NCBI RefSeq assembly: GCF_003938605.1
Contig: NZ_RHWX01000004.1
Span: 1-64,000, forward strand
Length of the DNA: 64,000 nt
Direction of reading: 5' to 3'
Source of the DNA: Brevundimonas sp. 357
GTDB lineage: Bacteria; Pseudomonadota; Alphaproteobacteria; Caulobacterales; Caulobacteraceae
Part shown: positions 38,495-51,015 of the stretch, in pieces
Layout of the letters: each line of letters opens with the position of its first letter
How positions within the stretch are numbered: position 1 is the first letter of the stretch
Made by a program: the position numbers and the translations under genes
Notes under the pieces: model-generated
What the model was told of the DNA's origin: nothing
What the model saw: only the letters and a program-made list of their open reading frames with translations
The model's database searches: none

Positions 38495-39804
38495 CCGACG
38501 CCGCGACGGCTTCCGCCCCGCAGCCCGCGCCCAAGCCGGCCGGCCCGTTCTCCAGCTGGGAGATCGGGCTGGCGCTCCGCTATCTGCGCGCCAAGCGCAA
38601 GCAGGGCGGGGTGGCGCTGATCGCCATGATCAGCTTCATCGGCATCATGCTGGCCGTCGCCGTGCTGATCAGCGTGATGAGCATCATGGCGGGCTTCCGC
38701 GGCACGCTGATGGACCGGATCCTGTCGTTCAACGGCCATATGTATGTGCAGGGGCCGGTGCTCTATGCGCCCGATCGCGACGCCGCGCTGAAGCGGATCG
38801 CCGACGTGCCGGGCGTCGTGTCTGTGACGCCTTTGACCGAAAGCCCCGCCATGTTCCGCGCGGGGAATCTGGCGACCGGCGGCATGGTGCGCGGCGTAAG
38901 GCCCCAGGACTTGGCCTCGATGAAATTCGTCTTTGAAAGCCTGAGCCCGGAGGCGCGCGAACGGTTCGGCAAGGGCGAATACGGCGGCGATCACGTCCTG
39001 ATCGGCAAGACCCTGGCGGAGGAAGCGGGGCTGCGCGAGGGGGATCCGATCTCGCTCTACACCCCGACCGGCGCCGACAGCGCCTTCGGCAATCTGGGCG
39101 GGCTGGAGAAGACCTATATCGTTGGCGGAATCTATACGTCAGGCGCGGCCGATTACGATCGCGCCTTCATCTTCATGCCTCTGGAGCAGGCTCAGCTCTT
39201 CTTCGGCAAGGATGGCGTCTGGGACATCATCGAGATGAAGGTAGCCGAGCCGGATAAGGTCGAGAACTTGCTGACGCCCGTTCAGCGCGCCGCCGGGTCG
39301 GGCAACGCCGTCACCGACTGGCGCAACCGTCAGGCCGCGATCTGGGGCGCGCTTCAGGTGGAGCGCACGGCCATGAGCATCATCCTGGGCATGGTGGTCG
39401 CCATCGCCGCCATGAACATCATCAGCGGCATCGTCATGCTGGTGAAGAACAAGACTCGCGACATCGCCATCCTGCGCACCGTGGGCGCCAGCCAGTCGTC
39501 CATCCTGCGCATCTTCTTCATGTCGGGCGCAGCCATCGGCATCGGCGGCACCATTGCGGGCCTGGTTCTGGGCCTGTTGTTCTGCTGGAACATCGGGGCG
39601 ATCCAGCATTTCCTCGAGGGCCTGCTGGGCGTCCAGCTGTTCAACGCCGAGGTCTATATGCTGGATTCCGTTCCGGCCAAGGTGGACCCGTGGGACGTGA
39701 CCTGGGTTGCGGTCTTCTCCTTCTTCATGAGCTGCCTGGCCAGCTTGCCGCCGTCGTGGAATGCGTCGCGCATCGATCCGGTGGAGGCTCTGCGCTTTGA
39801 ATAG
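38491..39804 (+). CDS. lolE: Lipoprotein-releasing system permease LolC/LolE
   Basis: A permease of the LolCDE ABC transporter that extracts lipoproteins from the inner membrane for delivery by LolA. The 437 residues include TM1 ([21 protein letters not shown]), a large periplasmic MacB-like domain (about residues 65-270) and three C-terminal helices of the FtsX type ([39 protein letters not shown]). Only one permease gene is present, so the complex is probably a homodimer, as in other alphaproteobacteria. It overlaps proS by ATGA and lies directly before lolD. Confidence 0.92.
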   Translation: MTDAATASAPQPAPKPAGPFSSWEIGLALRYLRAKRKQGGVALIAMISFIGIMLAVAVLISVMSIMAGFRGTLMDRILSFNGHMYVQGPVLYAPDRDAALKRIADVPGVVSVTPLTESPAMFRAGNLATGGMVRGVRPQDLASMKFVFESLSPEARERFGKGEYGGDHVLIGKTLAEEAGLREGDPISLYTPTGADSAFGNLGGLEKTYIVGGIYTSGAADYDRAFIFMPLEQAQLFFGKDGVWDIIEMKVAEPDKVENLLTPVQRAAGSGNAVTDWRNRQAAIWGALQVERTAMSIILGMVVAIAAMNIISGIVMLVKNKTRDIAILRTVGASQSSILRIFFMSGAAIGIGGTIAGLVLGLLFCWNIGAIQHFLEGLLGVQLFNAEVYMLDSVPAKVDPWDVTWVAVFSFFMSCLASLPPSWNASRIDPVEALRFE

Positions 39805-40540
39805 GTTACTGAAGAAGAAGCCCGCCGTGGCCGCCGAGGCGAACGGCGCCATCCTGTCGTTGCGCGGGGTGTCGCGCACCTATCCGACCGCCCAGGGCGG
39901 GCTGACGGTGCTGAAGGGCGTCGATCTGGAGGTCATGCCGGGCGAGGTCGTCGGCCTGATCGGTCCCTCGGGCTCGGGCAAGTCCAGCCTGCTGCACGCG
40001 GCGGGTCTGCTGGAGCGGCCGACCAGCGGCCAGGTGCTGATCGACGGCGAGGACGTCGGCGGCCTGGACGAGCGGGCGCGTACGCGCTTGCGTCTGCACC
40101 GCATCGGCTTCGTCTATCAGTTCCATCACCTGCTGCCGGAGTTCGATGCTCTGGATAATGTGGCCCTGCCGATGCGCATCGCAGGCGTGGGGGAAGGGGA
40201 GGCGCGGCGTCGCGCGACCGAGAAGCTGACGGCGCTCGGTCTGGGCCAGCGCGTCACGCACCAGCCCGCGCAACTGTCGGGCGGCGAGCAACAGCGCGTC
40301 GCCATCGCCCGCGCCCTGGCCAACAGCCCGCGCCTGCTGCTGGCGGACGAGCCGACCGGCAACCTGGACCCGGCCACCAGCCAGGCGGTGTTTGAGTCCC
40401 TGCGCGAACTGGCCAAGACCACGGGCGTCGGCGCCCTGATCGCCACGCACAACATGGAGTTGGCCGGTCACATGGACCGCGTCTTCGCCTTGAAGGACGG
40501 CCACCTGGAACAGCGGGCGGCCGAAAGCCACGCCTACTAG
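39797..40540 (+). CDS. lolD: Lipoprotein-releasing system ATP-binding protein LolD
   Basis: An ABC ATPase that powers the Lol complex, 247 residues. Walker A is [11 protein letters not shown], the Q-loop is [18 protein letters not shown], the signature is [15 protein letters not shown] and Walker B is [12 protein letters not shown], with the switch His in THNME. No ATG is available near the expected N-terminus. TTG at 39797, overlapping the lolE stop, gives [11 protein letters not shown] and is the best choice; GTG at 39828 is the alternative. The stop shares bases with the stop of the opposing gene. Confidence 0.93.
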   Translation: MNRLLKKKPAVAAEANGAILSLRGVSRTYPTAQGGLTVLKGVDLEVMPGEVVGLIGPSGSGKSSLLHAAGLLERPTSGQVLIDGEDVGGLDERARTRLRLHRIGFVYQFHHLLPEFDALDNVALPMRIAGVGEGEARRRATEKLTALGLGQRVTHQPAQLSGGEQQRVAIARALANSPRLLLADEPTGNLDPATSQAVFESLRELAKTTGVGALIATHNMELAGHMDRVFALKDGHLEQRAAESHAY

Positions 40541-40986
40541 GAGGCGATGAGCCGCGTCGTCGCCTGCAGCGGCGTGCGATAGGGCATCATGGTCCAATGG
40601 AGCGCAGCTGCGCCCAGCAGCGGCGGGACGTCGGCATATCGGGGGTGAACCGGGTCGATCGCGCGACGCAGGACTGCTGTCTCGTCCGGCCTGAGCGGCG
40701 GTTGAGACAGCGCCAGGACACGGTGGATACGAAACCGCACCGTTTGCCGCCAGGCCTCTGTCGACGCCGTCTCGCAGGGGCTGGCGCCGAGCAGTTGACG
40801 GAAGCCGTCAAGAGAGCCGGGCGACCCTTCCATGGCGTAAATGATGACGTCATCCACGCTGGCGGCTACGCCGGCGAGCCCCAATGACCGGGCTTGGTCG
40901 CGGCGCATGTCGATCAGGGCCGGCCAAAGTGCGCCTTGCGCGAATCCTGACGGTGGTCGGGTCAGGAATAAGGCGCTTTGCAACAC
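40537..40986 (-). CDS. Degenerate BLUF-like domain protein
   Basis: 149 residues from a GTG with GGAGG six bases upstream. The first 100 residues align by eye with the BLUF blue-light sensor fold: MLQSALFLTRPPSG (strand 1), a helix PALIDMRRDQARSLGLAGVA matching the Asn-x-GITG region, then VDDVIIYAMEG matching the FxQxLEG region. The flavin-contact positions differ: Tyr is F7, Asn is about A32 and Gln is Y50. If it is a BLUF relative, it probably lacks the normal photocycle or FAD binding. The remainder is unrecognised. It is divergent from a FixJ-type regulator 120 bases away and tail-to-tail with lolD. Confidence 0.45.
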   Translation of the reverse strand: MLQSALFLTRPPSGFAQGALWPALIDMRRDQARSLGLAGVAASVDDVIIYAMEGSPGSLDGFRQLLGASPCETASTEAWRQTVRFRIHRVLALSQPPLRPDETAVLRRAIDPVHPRYADVPPLLGAAALHWTMMPYRTPLQATTRLIAS

Positions 40987-41106
40987 AGCGAGCCTCCATG
41001 TTCGCCTCGGCGTAACTGTAATATCGTTCTGCGTATGCTCACGCGGGATCAACTGCGTGGGACTACGAGGTTTTTCCCGCGCTAAGCCTTGCGTAGTTTC
41101 AACGAC

Positions 41107-41748
41107 ATGATGCGTGATGGCATGGACGGCGGTCGAAATGGACAAGATGCGGAAAGGGTTGGGCGCGCTATCGCTGAAATCGCTATCATTGATGATGATC
41201 GGGCGCTGCTGGAGCTGACCCTTTTGGCGGTGCGCGAGGCGGGGTTCTCCGCCGTCGGTTTTCATGAACCGCTCGACGCCTTGATGTGGGCGTCCGACGC
41301 GGATCCGACCTGTCTCGTCGCCGATCTGAAGATGCCGGGTGTCGAAGGGTTGGATCTGGTGGCCGCCTTCTGCGCCCTGAACCGACATGCCGTTATCGTC
41401 GTCAGCGCCTTCGTGGACGTGCGGACGACGGTGGACGCCATGCGCCTGGGCGTGGACGATGTTCTGTCCAAGCCCACGACGATCGATGAGTTGGTGCGCG
41501 CCCTGCGTCGCGGGGCGGAGGCCTTGGCGTCCATGCCGGCGCGTGAGGAACTGACCTTCACCCGCCGCGAGCGTCAGGTCGCTGAGATGCTGGTCGAGGG
41601 GCTGACCACCAAGCAGATCGCCCAGAACCTGGAGCTGAGCCCGCGCACCGTCGAGTTCTTCCGCGCCAGCCTGCTGCGCAAGACGCAGTCCCCCAACTCG
41701 GCCGCCCTGGCCTCGGCGCTGACCCGGCTCGGCTTCCTCGCGAATTGA
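41107..41748 (+). CDS. FixJ/NarL-family response regulator
   Basis: 213 residues. The receiver domain has the acidic pair at D30/D31 (AIIDDDRALLEL), phosphoacceptor D73 (CLVADLKMPGVEGLDL), a Ser at VVVSAF and a Lys in LSKPT. The LuxR-type helix-turn-helix is LTFTRRERQVAEMLVEGLTTKQIAQNLELSPRTVEFF in family pattern. Start codons at 41107 and 41110 are adjacent; a TTG at 41089 is a weaker alternative. No kinase is adjacent. The divergent neighbour is the BLUF-like protein, suggesting (inference) a shared regulatory circuit. Confidence 0.9.
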   Translation: MMRDGMDGGRNGQDAERVGRAIAEIAIIDDDRALLELTLLAVREAGFSAVGFHEPLDALMWASDADPTCLVADLKMPGVEGLDLVAAFCALNRHAVIVVSAFVDVRTTVDAMRLGVDDVLSKPTTIDELVRALRRGAEALASMPAREELTFTRRERQVAEMLVEGLTTKQIAQNLELSPRTVEFFRASLLRKTQSPNSAALASALTRLGFLAN

Positions 41749-41778
41749 GGTTGACGAGAACAAAGAGGCAACATAGAA

Positions 41779-41795
41779 CAAATGGGAAACATTTG
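41779..41795. promoter_or_regulatory. Inverted repeat before the 29-codon ORF
   Basis: CAAATG-GGAAA-CATTTG, perfect 6-bp arms, 18 bases upstream of the small ORF at 41813. It is AT-rich compared with its surroundings and may be an operator. Confidence 0.3.
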
Positions 41796-41812
41796 ATCTG
41801 GGGATAAAATCA

Positions 41813-41902
41813 ATGACGCGTTGGGTGAGGGATCTGCTGTCGCTTGCGTCCTGCGGCGGCTTCGTCTGGATGGTCTGGCAGGCGGCCTTCCTGGTGACAT
41901 GA
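41813..41902 (+). CDS. Small 29-residue membrane peptide (putative)
   Basis: The frame ATG-to-TGA encodes MTRWVRDLLSLASCGGFVWM followed by VWQAAFLVT. It has a positively charged N-terminus, then a hydrophobic stretch of about 20 residues that could span the membrane, with three Trp. GGGG lies 8-11 bases before the ATG. The local sequence is AT-rich upstream, like a promoter region. It lies in the gap between the FixJ-type regulator and dnaE. Hairpins follow it (GCGCCCG/CGGGCGC at 41943-41962). No family was recognised. Confidence 0.45.
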   Translation: MTRWVRDLLSLASCGGFVWMVWQAAFLVT

Positions 41903-41966
41903 CCGCGCCCCATTGAGGCGCGACTCCCTGCATGATGACGATGCGCCCGTGTGATCGGGCGCTGCG

Positions 41967-45436
<3,470 letters not shown>

Positions 45437-45437
<1 letters not shown>

Positions 45438-45802
45438 TGAGCGAGACGAGCGTGAAGACCCATGCCGGGTCGTGCCACTGCGGCGCGGTGGCCTATGAGG
45501 TGGATGTCGGGCTGGACGGCCTGGTGGAGTGCAACTGCTCCCATTGTTATCGCAAGGGGTTCGTCCTGGCCTTTACGCCGCGTTCGGCTTTTCGCCTGAT
45601 CAAGGGCGAGGAGGCAATGACTTCCTACTTCTTCAATCGGCACAAGATCGAGCATCGCTTCTGCCGGACCTGCGGGGTGCAGCCGTTCGGTTACGGCGTA
45701 GCGCCGGACGGCAGCGAGGTGGCGGCCATCAACATCCGCACCCTGACCGATGTCGAACCCTGGGACTGGACAGCTCAACGCGTGGACGGACGCAGCTTCT
45801 GA
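45437..45802 (+). CDS. GFA family zinc-binding protein (CENP-V/GFA domain)
   Basis: 121 residues. Cysteine motifs are SCHCGAVAYEV, CNCSHCYRKG and FCRTCGVQPFGYG, the zinc ligands of the glutathione-dependent formaldehyde-activating enzyme-like fold. Only a few members have a tested activity, so the reaction is uncertain. The start overlaps the dnaE stop (TGATG), so it is probably co-transcribed with dnaE. Confidence 0.88.
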
Positions 45803-45891
45803 TCAATCTTCTCGTGGGAGGAACTGTTCGCGCGGCGTTTTGAGATCGATGCTTCTGGCTAACCGCTCTGTAGCCCATCATCTTCGACGCC

Positions 45892-45919
45892 TTGCCTTTT
45901 TCGGCCGTTTCGCCTACAT
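45892..45919 (+). promoter_or_regulatory. Candidate promoter of the rpsB-tsf operon
   Basis: A -35-like TTGCCT (45892-45897) and a -10-like CTACAT (45914-45919), 16 bases apart, in the 245-base gap before rpsB. A GC-rich leader of about 125 bases follows, with short inverted segments (GTGGCGCGGCCCGGGGAGAC region). Nothing else was recognised in the gap. Confidence 0.35.
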
Positions 45920-46047
45920 GCGCGGCGCACTTCGCACGTGGGCGTGGCGCGGCCCGGGGAGACATCCCGGTCTGCACCGTTCCGAGGGATCAGCCGGTCC
46001 TTTTAACCGCCCGCGCTAGGTTTGATCGGAAAAAGGAAAAGACGATC

Positions 46048-46890
46048 ATGGCTCTGCCTGAATTCTCGATGCGTACGCTGCTGGAAGCCGGCGCTCACTT
46101 CGGCCACCAGACGCACCGCTGGAACCCGAAGATGGACCGCTACATCTTCGGTTCGCGCTCGAACATCCACATCATCGACCTGTCGCAGACGATGCCGCTG
46201 TTCCACCAGGCTCTGGTGGCTGTGCGCGACGTCGCCGCCAAGGGCGGCCGCGTCCTGTTCGTCGGCACCAAGCGCCAGGCCGCCGGCCCGGTGGCTGAAG
46301 CCGCCACGCGCTGCGCCCAGTACTACATGAACAACCGCTGGCTCGGCGGCACGCTGACCAACTGGCGCACCGTTTCGGGCTCGATCGCTCGCCTGCGCGA
46401 GCTGGAAACCATCGTCGGCGCCGGCGGTGAAGGCCGTAACAAGAAAGAGCTGCTGACCCTGCAGCGCGAGAAGGACCGTCTGGAACTGTCGCTGGGCGGC
46501 ATCAAGGACATGGGTTCGGTGCCGGACATCATGTTCGTGATCGACACCAACAAGGAAGCGATCGCGATCCAGGAAGCCCGCAAGCTGAACATCCCGATCA
46601 TCGCCATCCTGGACACCAACTCGGACCCGGACGGCATCACCTATCCGGTTCCGGGCAACGATGACGCCGCTCGCGCCATCCAGACCTATTGCGATCTGAT
46701 CGCTGACGCCGTTCTGGACGGCCTGGCCGCCGGCGCCGCCGCTCAGGGCATCGACCTGGGCGCTTCGGAAGCTCCGGTCGAGCCGGCTCTGCGTGAAGCC
46801 GCCGTGGTTGAAGCCGAAGCCGCTCCGGCCGGCGCTGAAGGCGCAGCTGAAGAGCTGGTCGCCGCCGAGGCCGAGAAGGTCGAGGGCTGA
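46048..46890 (+). CDS. rpsB: 30S ribosomal protein S2
   Basis: A small-subunit ribosomal protein, 280 residues. Family sequences are [35 protein letters not shown] and [34 protein letters not shown] in pattern. A C-terminal Ala/Glu-rich extension of about 45 residues ([20 protein letters not shown]) goes beyond the core. AAAGGAAAAG precedes the ATG. tsf follows after a hairpin, the classical rpsB-tsf pair. Confidence 0.97.
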   Translation: MALPEFSMRTLLEAGAHFGHQTHRWNPKMDRYIFGSRSNIHIIDLSQTMPLFHQALVAVRDVAAKGGRVLFVGTKRQAAGPVAEAATRCAQYYMNNRWLGGTLTNWRTVSGSIARLRELETIVGAGGEGRNKKELLTLQREKDRLELSLGGIKDMGSVPDIMFVIDTNKEAIAIQEARKLNIPIIAILDTNSDPDGITYPVPGNDDAARAIQTYCDLIADAVLDGLAAGAAAQGIDLGASEAPVEPALREAAVVEAEAAPAGAEGAAEELVAAEAEKVEG

Positions 46891-46939
46891 GACTGACGTT
46901 CCGGCGCCGCCGCGCGCCGGACCGACGTCAACTTGACAT

Positions 46940-46965
46940 GCGGCCGGGCTAAACAGTCCGGCCGC
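46940..46965 (+). terminator. Hairpin between rpsB and tsf
   Basis: GCGGCCGG and CCGGCCGC form an 8-bp stem around a 10-base loop, followed by CCATTTTG. It ends 25 bases before the tsf start and may act as a partial terminator lowering tsf expression relative to rpsB. Confidence 0.55.
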
Positions 46966-46990
46966 CCATTTTGAATTTCAGGAGAAGAAC

Positions 46991-47929
46991 ATGGCCGAGA
47001 TCACTGCCGCCCTTGTGAAGGAGCTTCGCGAGCGTTCGGGCGTCGGCATGATGGACTGCAAGAAGGCGCTGGTTGAGACCAACGGCGACATCGACGCGGC
47101 TATCGACTGGCTGCGCGCCAAGGGCCTGTCCAAGGCCGCCAAGAAAGCCGACCGTGTCGCCGCCGAGGGCCTGGTGGCCGTCGCCGTGCGTGAAGACGGC
47201 AAGGGCGAAGTCGCCTCGGCCATCGAGTTCAACGCCGAAACCGATTTCGTGGCCCGCAATGACCTGTTCCAGGCTGCGGCCAAGGAATTCGCCCAGCTGG
47301 GCCTGCACCACGACGGCGTCGACGCCATCCACGGCGCGACCCTGGAAAACGGCAAGAGCGTTCAGGACGAAGTCACCAACCTGATCGCCACCATCGGCGA
47401 AAACATGCAGCTGCGTCGTGCGGCTCGCCTGTCGGTCGATGAGGGCGTGGTTTCGACCTACGTTCACAACGCTGTCTCGCCCAGCGTAGGCCGTATCGGC
47501 GTGCTGGTCGCCCTGGAAGGCGCCGGCGACAAGGAGGCCCTGCGTGAAGTGGGCCGTAAGATCGCCATGCACGTGGCGGCCACGGCTCCGCTGGCGCTGG
47601 ACACCTCGGACCTGGACCCGGCCGCGATCGAAAAAGAACGCGCCGTCCTGATCGAGAAGGCCAAGGAAGAAGGCCGTCCGGAAAACATGATCGAAAAGAT
47701 CGTGGAAGGTCAGATCAACAAGTTCCAGAAGGACGTGGTGCTGTCCAAGCAGCCGTTCGTCATGGATCCTGACGTGACCATCGAGCAACTGGTCGCCAAC
47801 ACCGGCAAGGAACTGGGTTCCACGCTGAAGCTGGCCGGCTTCGTCCGTCTGGCCCTGGGTGAAGGCGTCGAGAAGGTCGAAACCCCCGACTTCGCGTCGG
47901 AAGTCGCCTCGATGACGGGCGGCAACTAA
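46991..47929 (+). CDS. tsf: Elongation factor Ts
   Basis: The nucleotide exchange factor for EF-Tu, 312 residues. The N-terminal UBA-like domain has [18 protein letters not shown] and the core has [13 protein letters not shown], where the TDFV motif contacts EF-Tu. The dimerization region follows ([15 protein letters not shown]). A CAGGAGAAG ribosome binding site precedes the ATG. Confidence 0.97.
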   Translation: MAEITAALVKELRERSGVGMMDCKKALVETNGDIDAAIDWLRAKGLSKAAKKADRVAAEGLVAVAVREDGKGEVASAIEFNAETDFVARNDLFQAAAKEFAQLGLHHDGVDAIHGATLENGKSVQDEVTNLIATIGENMQLRRAARLSVDEGVVSTYVHNAVSPSVGRIGVLVALEGAGDKEALREVGRKIAMHVAATAPLALDTSDLDPAAIEKERAVLIEKAKEEGRPENMIEKIVEGQINKFQKDVVLSKQPFVMDPDVTIEQLVANTGKELGSTLKLAGFVRLALGEGVEKVETPDFASEVASMTGGN

Positions 47930-47939
47930 CTCGAAACAT

Positions 47940-47955
47940 CTTCCCGAAAGGGAAG
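47940..47955 (+). terminator. Short hairpin after tsf
   Basis: CTTCCC-GAAA-GGGAAG, a 6-bp stem with a GNRA tetraloop, followed by AAATTTC. It begins 11 bases past the tsf stop. Confidence 0.5.
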
Positions 47956-47964
47956 AAATTTCAA

Positions 47965-48000
47965 AAGGGCGCGTTCGGCTTTGATGGCCGGCGCGCCCTT
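47965..48000 (+). terminator. Second hairpin between tsf and pyrH
   Basis: AAGGGCGCG and CGCGCCCTT form a 9-bp stem around an 18-base loop containing GGCTTTGATGGCC. A T-run is lacking. Together with the hairpin just before it, it may separate tsf and pyrH transcription. Confidence 0.5.
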
Positions 48001-48061
48001 CGTCTATGATGAGCCGCCGATTCACCTCGCGCGGATGCGTAACCCCTGTATCCACGGACCC

Positions 48062-48805
48062 ATGCCCATGCCTGACGCCCCCTCCGAGTTTCGTTACAAG
48101 CGCGTGCTGCTGAAGGTCTCGGGCGAAGTCCTGATGGGCGATCAGTCCTACGGCATCGACATGAAGACGGTGGACGTGGTCGCGGCCGCGGTCGCCGCTG
48201 TGGCGCGTCAGGGGGTTGAAATCTGTCTGGTCATCGGCGGGGGCAACATCTTCCGCGGCCTGTCCAAGGCGGCGGCCGGCATGGATCGCGCCAACGCCGA
48301 TTACATGGGCATGTTGGCGACCATCATGAACGCCTTGGCCATGCAGGGCGCGCTCGAGAAGATCGGCGTCGATACACGGGTCCAGAGTGCGATCCCGATG
48401 GCCGCCATCGCCGAACCCTACATCCGCCGTCGCGCGATGCGGCATCTGGAAAAGGGCCGCGTGGTGATCTTCGCCGCCGGGGTGGGCGCGCCCTTCTTTA
48501 CCACGGACTCCGGCGCGGCGTTGCGCGCTGCCGAGATGGGCTGCGACGCCCTGCTGAAAGGCACCAGCGTCGACGGCGTCTATACCGCCGATCCGAAGAA
48601 AGACCCCACGGCCACGCGTTATGAGACGCTGACCTATCAGGAGGTTCTGGCCAAGGACTTGCGCGTCATGGACGCCTCGGCCATCGCCCTGATGCGAGAC
48701 AGCGGCATTCCGATCGTCGTCTTCTCGATCCGCGAGGAAGGATCGATTCAGAAGGCGCTGACGGGAGAGGGCACCTTCACCGTCATCACCAACAAAGCCG
48801 CCTGA
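48062..48805 (+). CDS. pyrH: Uridylate kinase
   Basis: Makes UDP from UMP in pyrimidine synthesis, 247 residues of the amino acid kinase fold. Motifs are [14 protein letters not shown] (ATP loop), [11 protein letters not shown], and [19 protein letters not shown] (nucleotide binding). ATG codons at 48062 and 48068 are both plausible ([10 protein letters not shown]). The frame is open to 47981, but that part overlaps the hairpin and is not coding-like. Confidence 0.96.
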   Translation: MPMPDAPSEFRYKRVLLKVSGEVLMGDQSYGIDMKTVDVVAAAVAAVARQGVEICLVIGGGNIFRGLSKAAAGMDRANADYMGMLATIMNALAMQGALEKIGVDTRVQSAIPMAAIAEPYIRRRAMRHLEKGRVVIFAAGVGAPFFTTDSGAALRAAEMGCDALLKGTSVDGVYTADPKKDPTATRYETLTYQEVLAKDLRVMDASAIALMRDSGIPIVVFSIREEGSIQKALTGEGTFTVITNKAA

Positions 48806-48845
48806 GCGGCTTCGTCATCAAACGACAGGACCAAGGACACACGTC

Positions 48846-49403
48846 ATGGCCAAACCCGATCTCAAGACTTTCCGCGACCGGATGGACAAGTCCGTCGCCG
48901 CCCTGAAGGACGACTACGCCGGCCTGCGTACCGGCCGCGCCAACGCCGGTCTGCTGGAGCCGGTCGTGGTTGAGGCCTATGGCGCAACCTCGCCGCTGAC
49001 CGCCGTGGCCGCGATCAGCGTGCCGGAGCCGCGCATGATCTCGGTCAGCGTCTGGGACAAGGGGATGGTGGTTTCGGTCGAGAAGGCCATCCGTTCGGCG
49101 GGCCTGGGCCTGAACCCGGTCGTCGACGGTCAGACGCTGCGTATTCCGATCCCGCCGCTGACCGAAGAGCGCCGCAAGGATCTGGCCAAGCTGGCCGGCA
49201 AATACGCCGAGGACAAGAAGATCGCCGTGCGAAACGTGCGCCGCGACGCCAACGACGAGCTGAAGAAGGCTGAAAAGGCCGGTGAGATCAGCCAGGATGA
49301 TCAGAAGAAGATGGAGGCCGAGGTCCAGAAGGACACCGACGCGGCCATCAAGCGCATCGATGAGACCTTGAAGGCCAAGGAAGTCGAGATCATGCAGGTC
49401 TGA
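48846..49403 (+). CDS. frr: Ribosome recycling factor
   Basis: Splits post-termination ribosomes together with EF-G. Its 185 residues are the standard length. The three-helix bundle shows [27 protein letters not shown] and [36 protein letters not shown] in family pattern. It follows pyrH by 40 bases, the usual tsf-pyrH-frr order. Confidence 0.97.
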   Translation: MAKPDLKTFRDRMDKSVAALKDDYAGLRTGRANAGLLEPVVVEAYGATSPLTAVAAISVPEPRMISVSVWDKGMVVSVEKAIRSAGLGLNPVVDGQTLRIPIPPLTEERRKDLAKLAGKYAEDKKIAVRNVRRDANDELKKAEKAGEISQDDQKKMEAEVQKDTDAAIKRIDETLKAKEVEIMQV

Positions 49404-49436
49404 CGCGGTCGGATCTGCTCAGGAAGGACTCCCCAC

Positions 49437-50195
49437 ATGTCGGCCCAGACCGCCGCTACGCCTCTTGAAAAGGGGCCACGTCACGTCGCCCTGATCATGG
49501 ACGGTAACGGCCGCTGGGCGCAGAGTCGGGGCTTGCCTCGTGCTGTCGGTCACCGCGAGGGCGTTCAGGCTTTGCGCCGCACGATCAAGGCGGCGCCGGA
49601 ACTGGGCGTGCGCTGCCTGACGGTTTTCGGCTTTTCAACCGAGAACTGGAACCGTCCGGCGGACGAGGTTTCCGATCTGATGGGCCTGGTGCGCGCCTTC
49701 GTCGGCAGCGACCTGAACCGGCTGGACGCTGCGGGCGTGCGGGTGAAGGTGCTGGGTCGTCGCAAGGGTTTGCCGGACGACATCGCCGCCATCGTCGCTC
49801 GAGCCGAGTCCCAGACGGCGGGCAATGAAAAATTCCTGCTGCAGGTGGCTTTCAACTATGGGGGCCGCGCTGACCTGGTGGACGCCGCTCAGCGCTTGGT
49901 GGACCAGGCCAGGGCGGGGCAGGCGATCGAGGTCGATGAGGGGGCGCTGGGCGCGGGTCTGTCCACCGCGGGCGCCCCGCCTGTTGATCTGATCGTGCGG
50001 ACTTCGGGCGAGCAACGGCTTTCGAACTTCCTCCTATGGGAGGCGGCCTATGCTGAACTGGTCTTCCAGGACATTCTGTGGCCGGACTATGGGGCGGAGG
50101 CCCTGGCGGATGCGATCGCCCAGTTCGGTAATCGTGATCGTCGCTACGGTGGTCGTGAAACAGTAAACGCCTCTTATGGCGAGGCGGTGAGCTGA
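49437..50195 (+). CDS. uppS: Undecaprenyl diphosphate synthase
   Basis: A cis-prenyltransferase that builds the C55 carrier for peptidoglycan and O-antigen, 252 residues. The catalytic loop is HVALIMDGNGRWAQSRG, with the Asp and downstream GHREGVQALR. FGFSTENWNRP and DLIVRTSGEQRLSNFLLWEAAYAEL bind substrate. AGGAAGGA precedes the ATG. Its neighbours frr and cdsA place it in the envelope synthesis block. Confidence 0.97.
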   Translation: MSAQTAATPLEKGPRHVALIMDGNGRWAQSRGLPRAVGHREGVQALRRTIKAAPELGVRCLTVFGFSTENWNRPADEVSDLMGLVRAFVGSDLNRLDAAGVRVKVLGRRKGLPDDIAAIVARAESQTAGNEKFLLQVAFNYGGRADLVDAAQRLVDQARAGQAIEVDEGALGAGLSTAGAPPVDLIVRTSGEQRLSNFLLWEAAYAELVFQDILWPDYGAEALADAIAQFGNRDRRYGGRETVNASYGEAVS

Positions 50196-50196
50196 C

Positions 50197-51015
50197 ATGG
50201 CGTTGAAGCCTAGGGATATCGCTCTGCGCGCGGCGTCAGCCGTAGTGTTGGCGCCGGCGGCGGTGCTGGCGACCTGGGCGGGCGGCGGCTGGTTCTGCGC
50301 CCTCGTCGTTGTGGCGGCGGTCCTGTTGGCGTTCGAATGGGCGCGGATGAGCGCTCCTGCTCTGTGGCGCTCGGTCGGCACGGGTGTCGCCCTGGCGCTG
50401 ATCGTCGCCATCATTGCAGCGCATGTCGGACAGATTTCCCTAGCGTTGATCCTTATGGTGTTCGGCGCTCTGGCCTCGGGACTTTTTGCGCGGACGCGCG
50501 GAGAGTCGGCGCTGGATGCGGCCTATGGGGTGCTCTACCTCGGCTGGCCCTGCATCCTGCTGATCTGGCTGCGTGATCTGAACGAGGTTCAGGGGCTGTA
50601 CTGGACCGTGCTGGTTTTCGCCGTCGCCTGGTCGGCGGACATTCTGGCCTATCTGGTCGGCAGCGCCGTGGGCGGGCCGAAGTTGTGGCCGCGCTTTTCG
50701 CCCAACAAGACATGGTCCGGATTCATTGGAGGCCTGTTAGCCGGAATGATCGCGGGTGCGGCCATGGCCGGTTGGTTCGACATGGGGCGTCTGAACCTGT
50801 TCTGGGGAGGGATGCTCGGTCTGGCCGCCGCCCTGGCCACGATGGGGGGAGATTTGTGGGAATCGGCGCTGAAACGGCGCTTCGGGGTCAAGGATGCGGG
50901 TAATATCATTCCGGGACACGGGGGGCTTCTGGACCGTGTCGACGGCTTGATGTTCGCCGTGGTCGTCGTGGCGGCGGGGCGTGTGATCGTTCTTTTGCTG
51001 GAGCGCGCGGCATGA
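50197..51015 (+). CDS. cdsA: Phosphatidate cytidylyltransferase
   Basis: Makes CDP-diacylglycerol, the precursor of all phospholipids, in the inner membrane. The 272 residues include about seven to eight hydrophobic helices. The CDP-alcohol signature [25 protein letters not shown] is intact near the C-terminus, and [30 protein letters not shown] marks the family pattern. It starts two bases after uppS and overlaps dxr by ATGA. Confidence 0.96.
   Translation: MALKPRDIALRAASAVVLAPAAVLATWAGGGWFCALVVVAAVLLAFEWARMSAPALWRSVGTGVALALIVAIIAAHVGQISLALILMVFGALASGLFARTRGESALDAAYGVLYLGWPCILLIWLRDLNEVQGLYWTVLVFAVAWSADILAYLVGSAVGGPKLWPRFSPNKTWSGFIGGLLAGMIAGAAMAGWFDMGRLNLFWGGMLGLAAALATMGGDLWESALKRRFGVKDAGNIIPGHGGLLDRVDGLMFAVVVVAAGRVIVLLLERAA

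Noticed and set aside
40987..41913. 5' extension of the BLUF-like frame to 458 codons.
   Set aside because: The extra part is antisense to the FixJ-type regulator. A GGAGG-GTG start at 40986 fits better.
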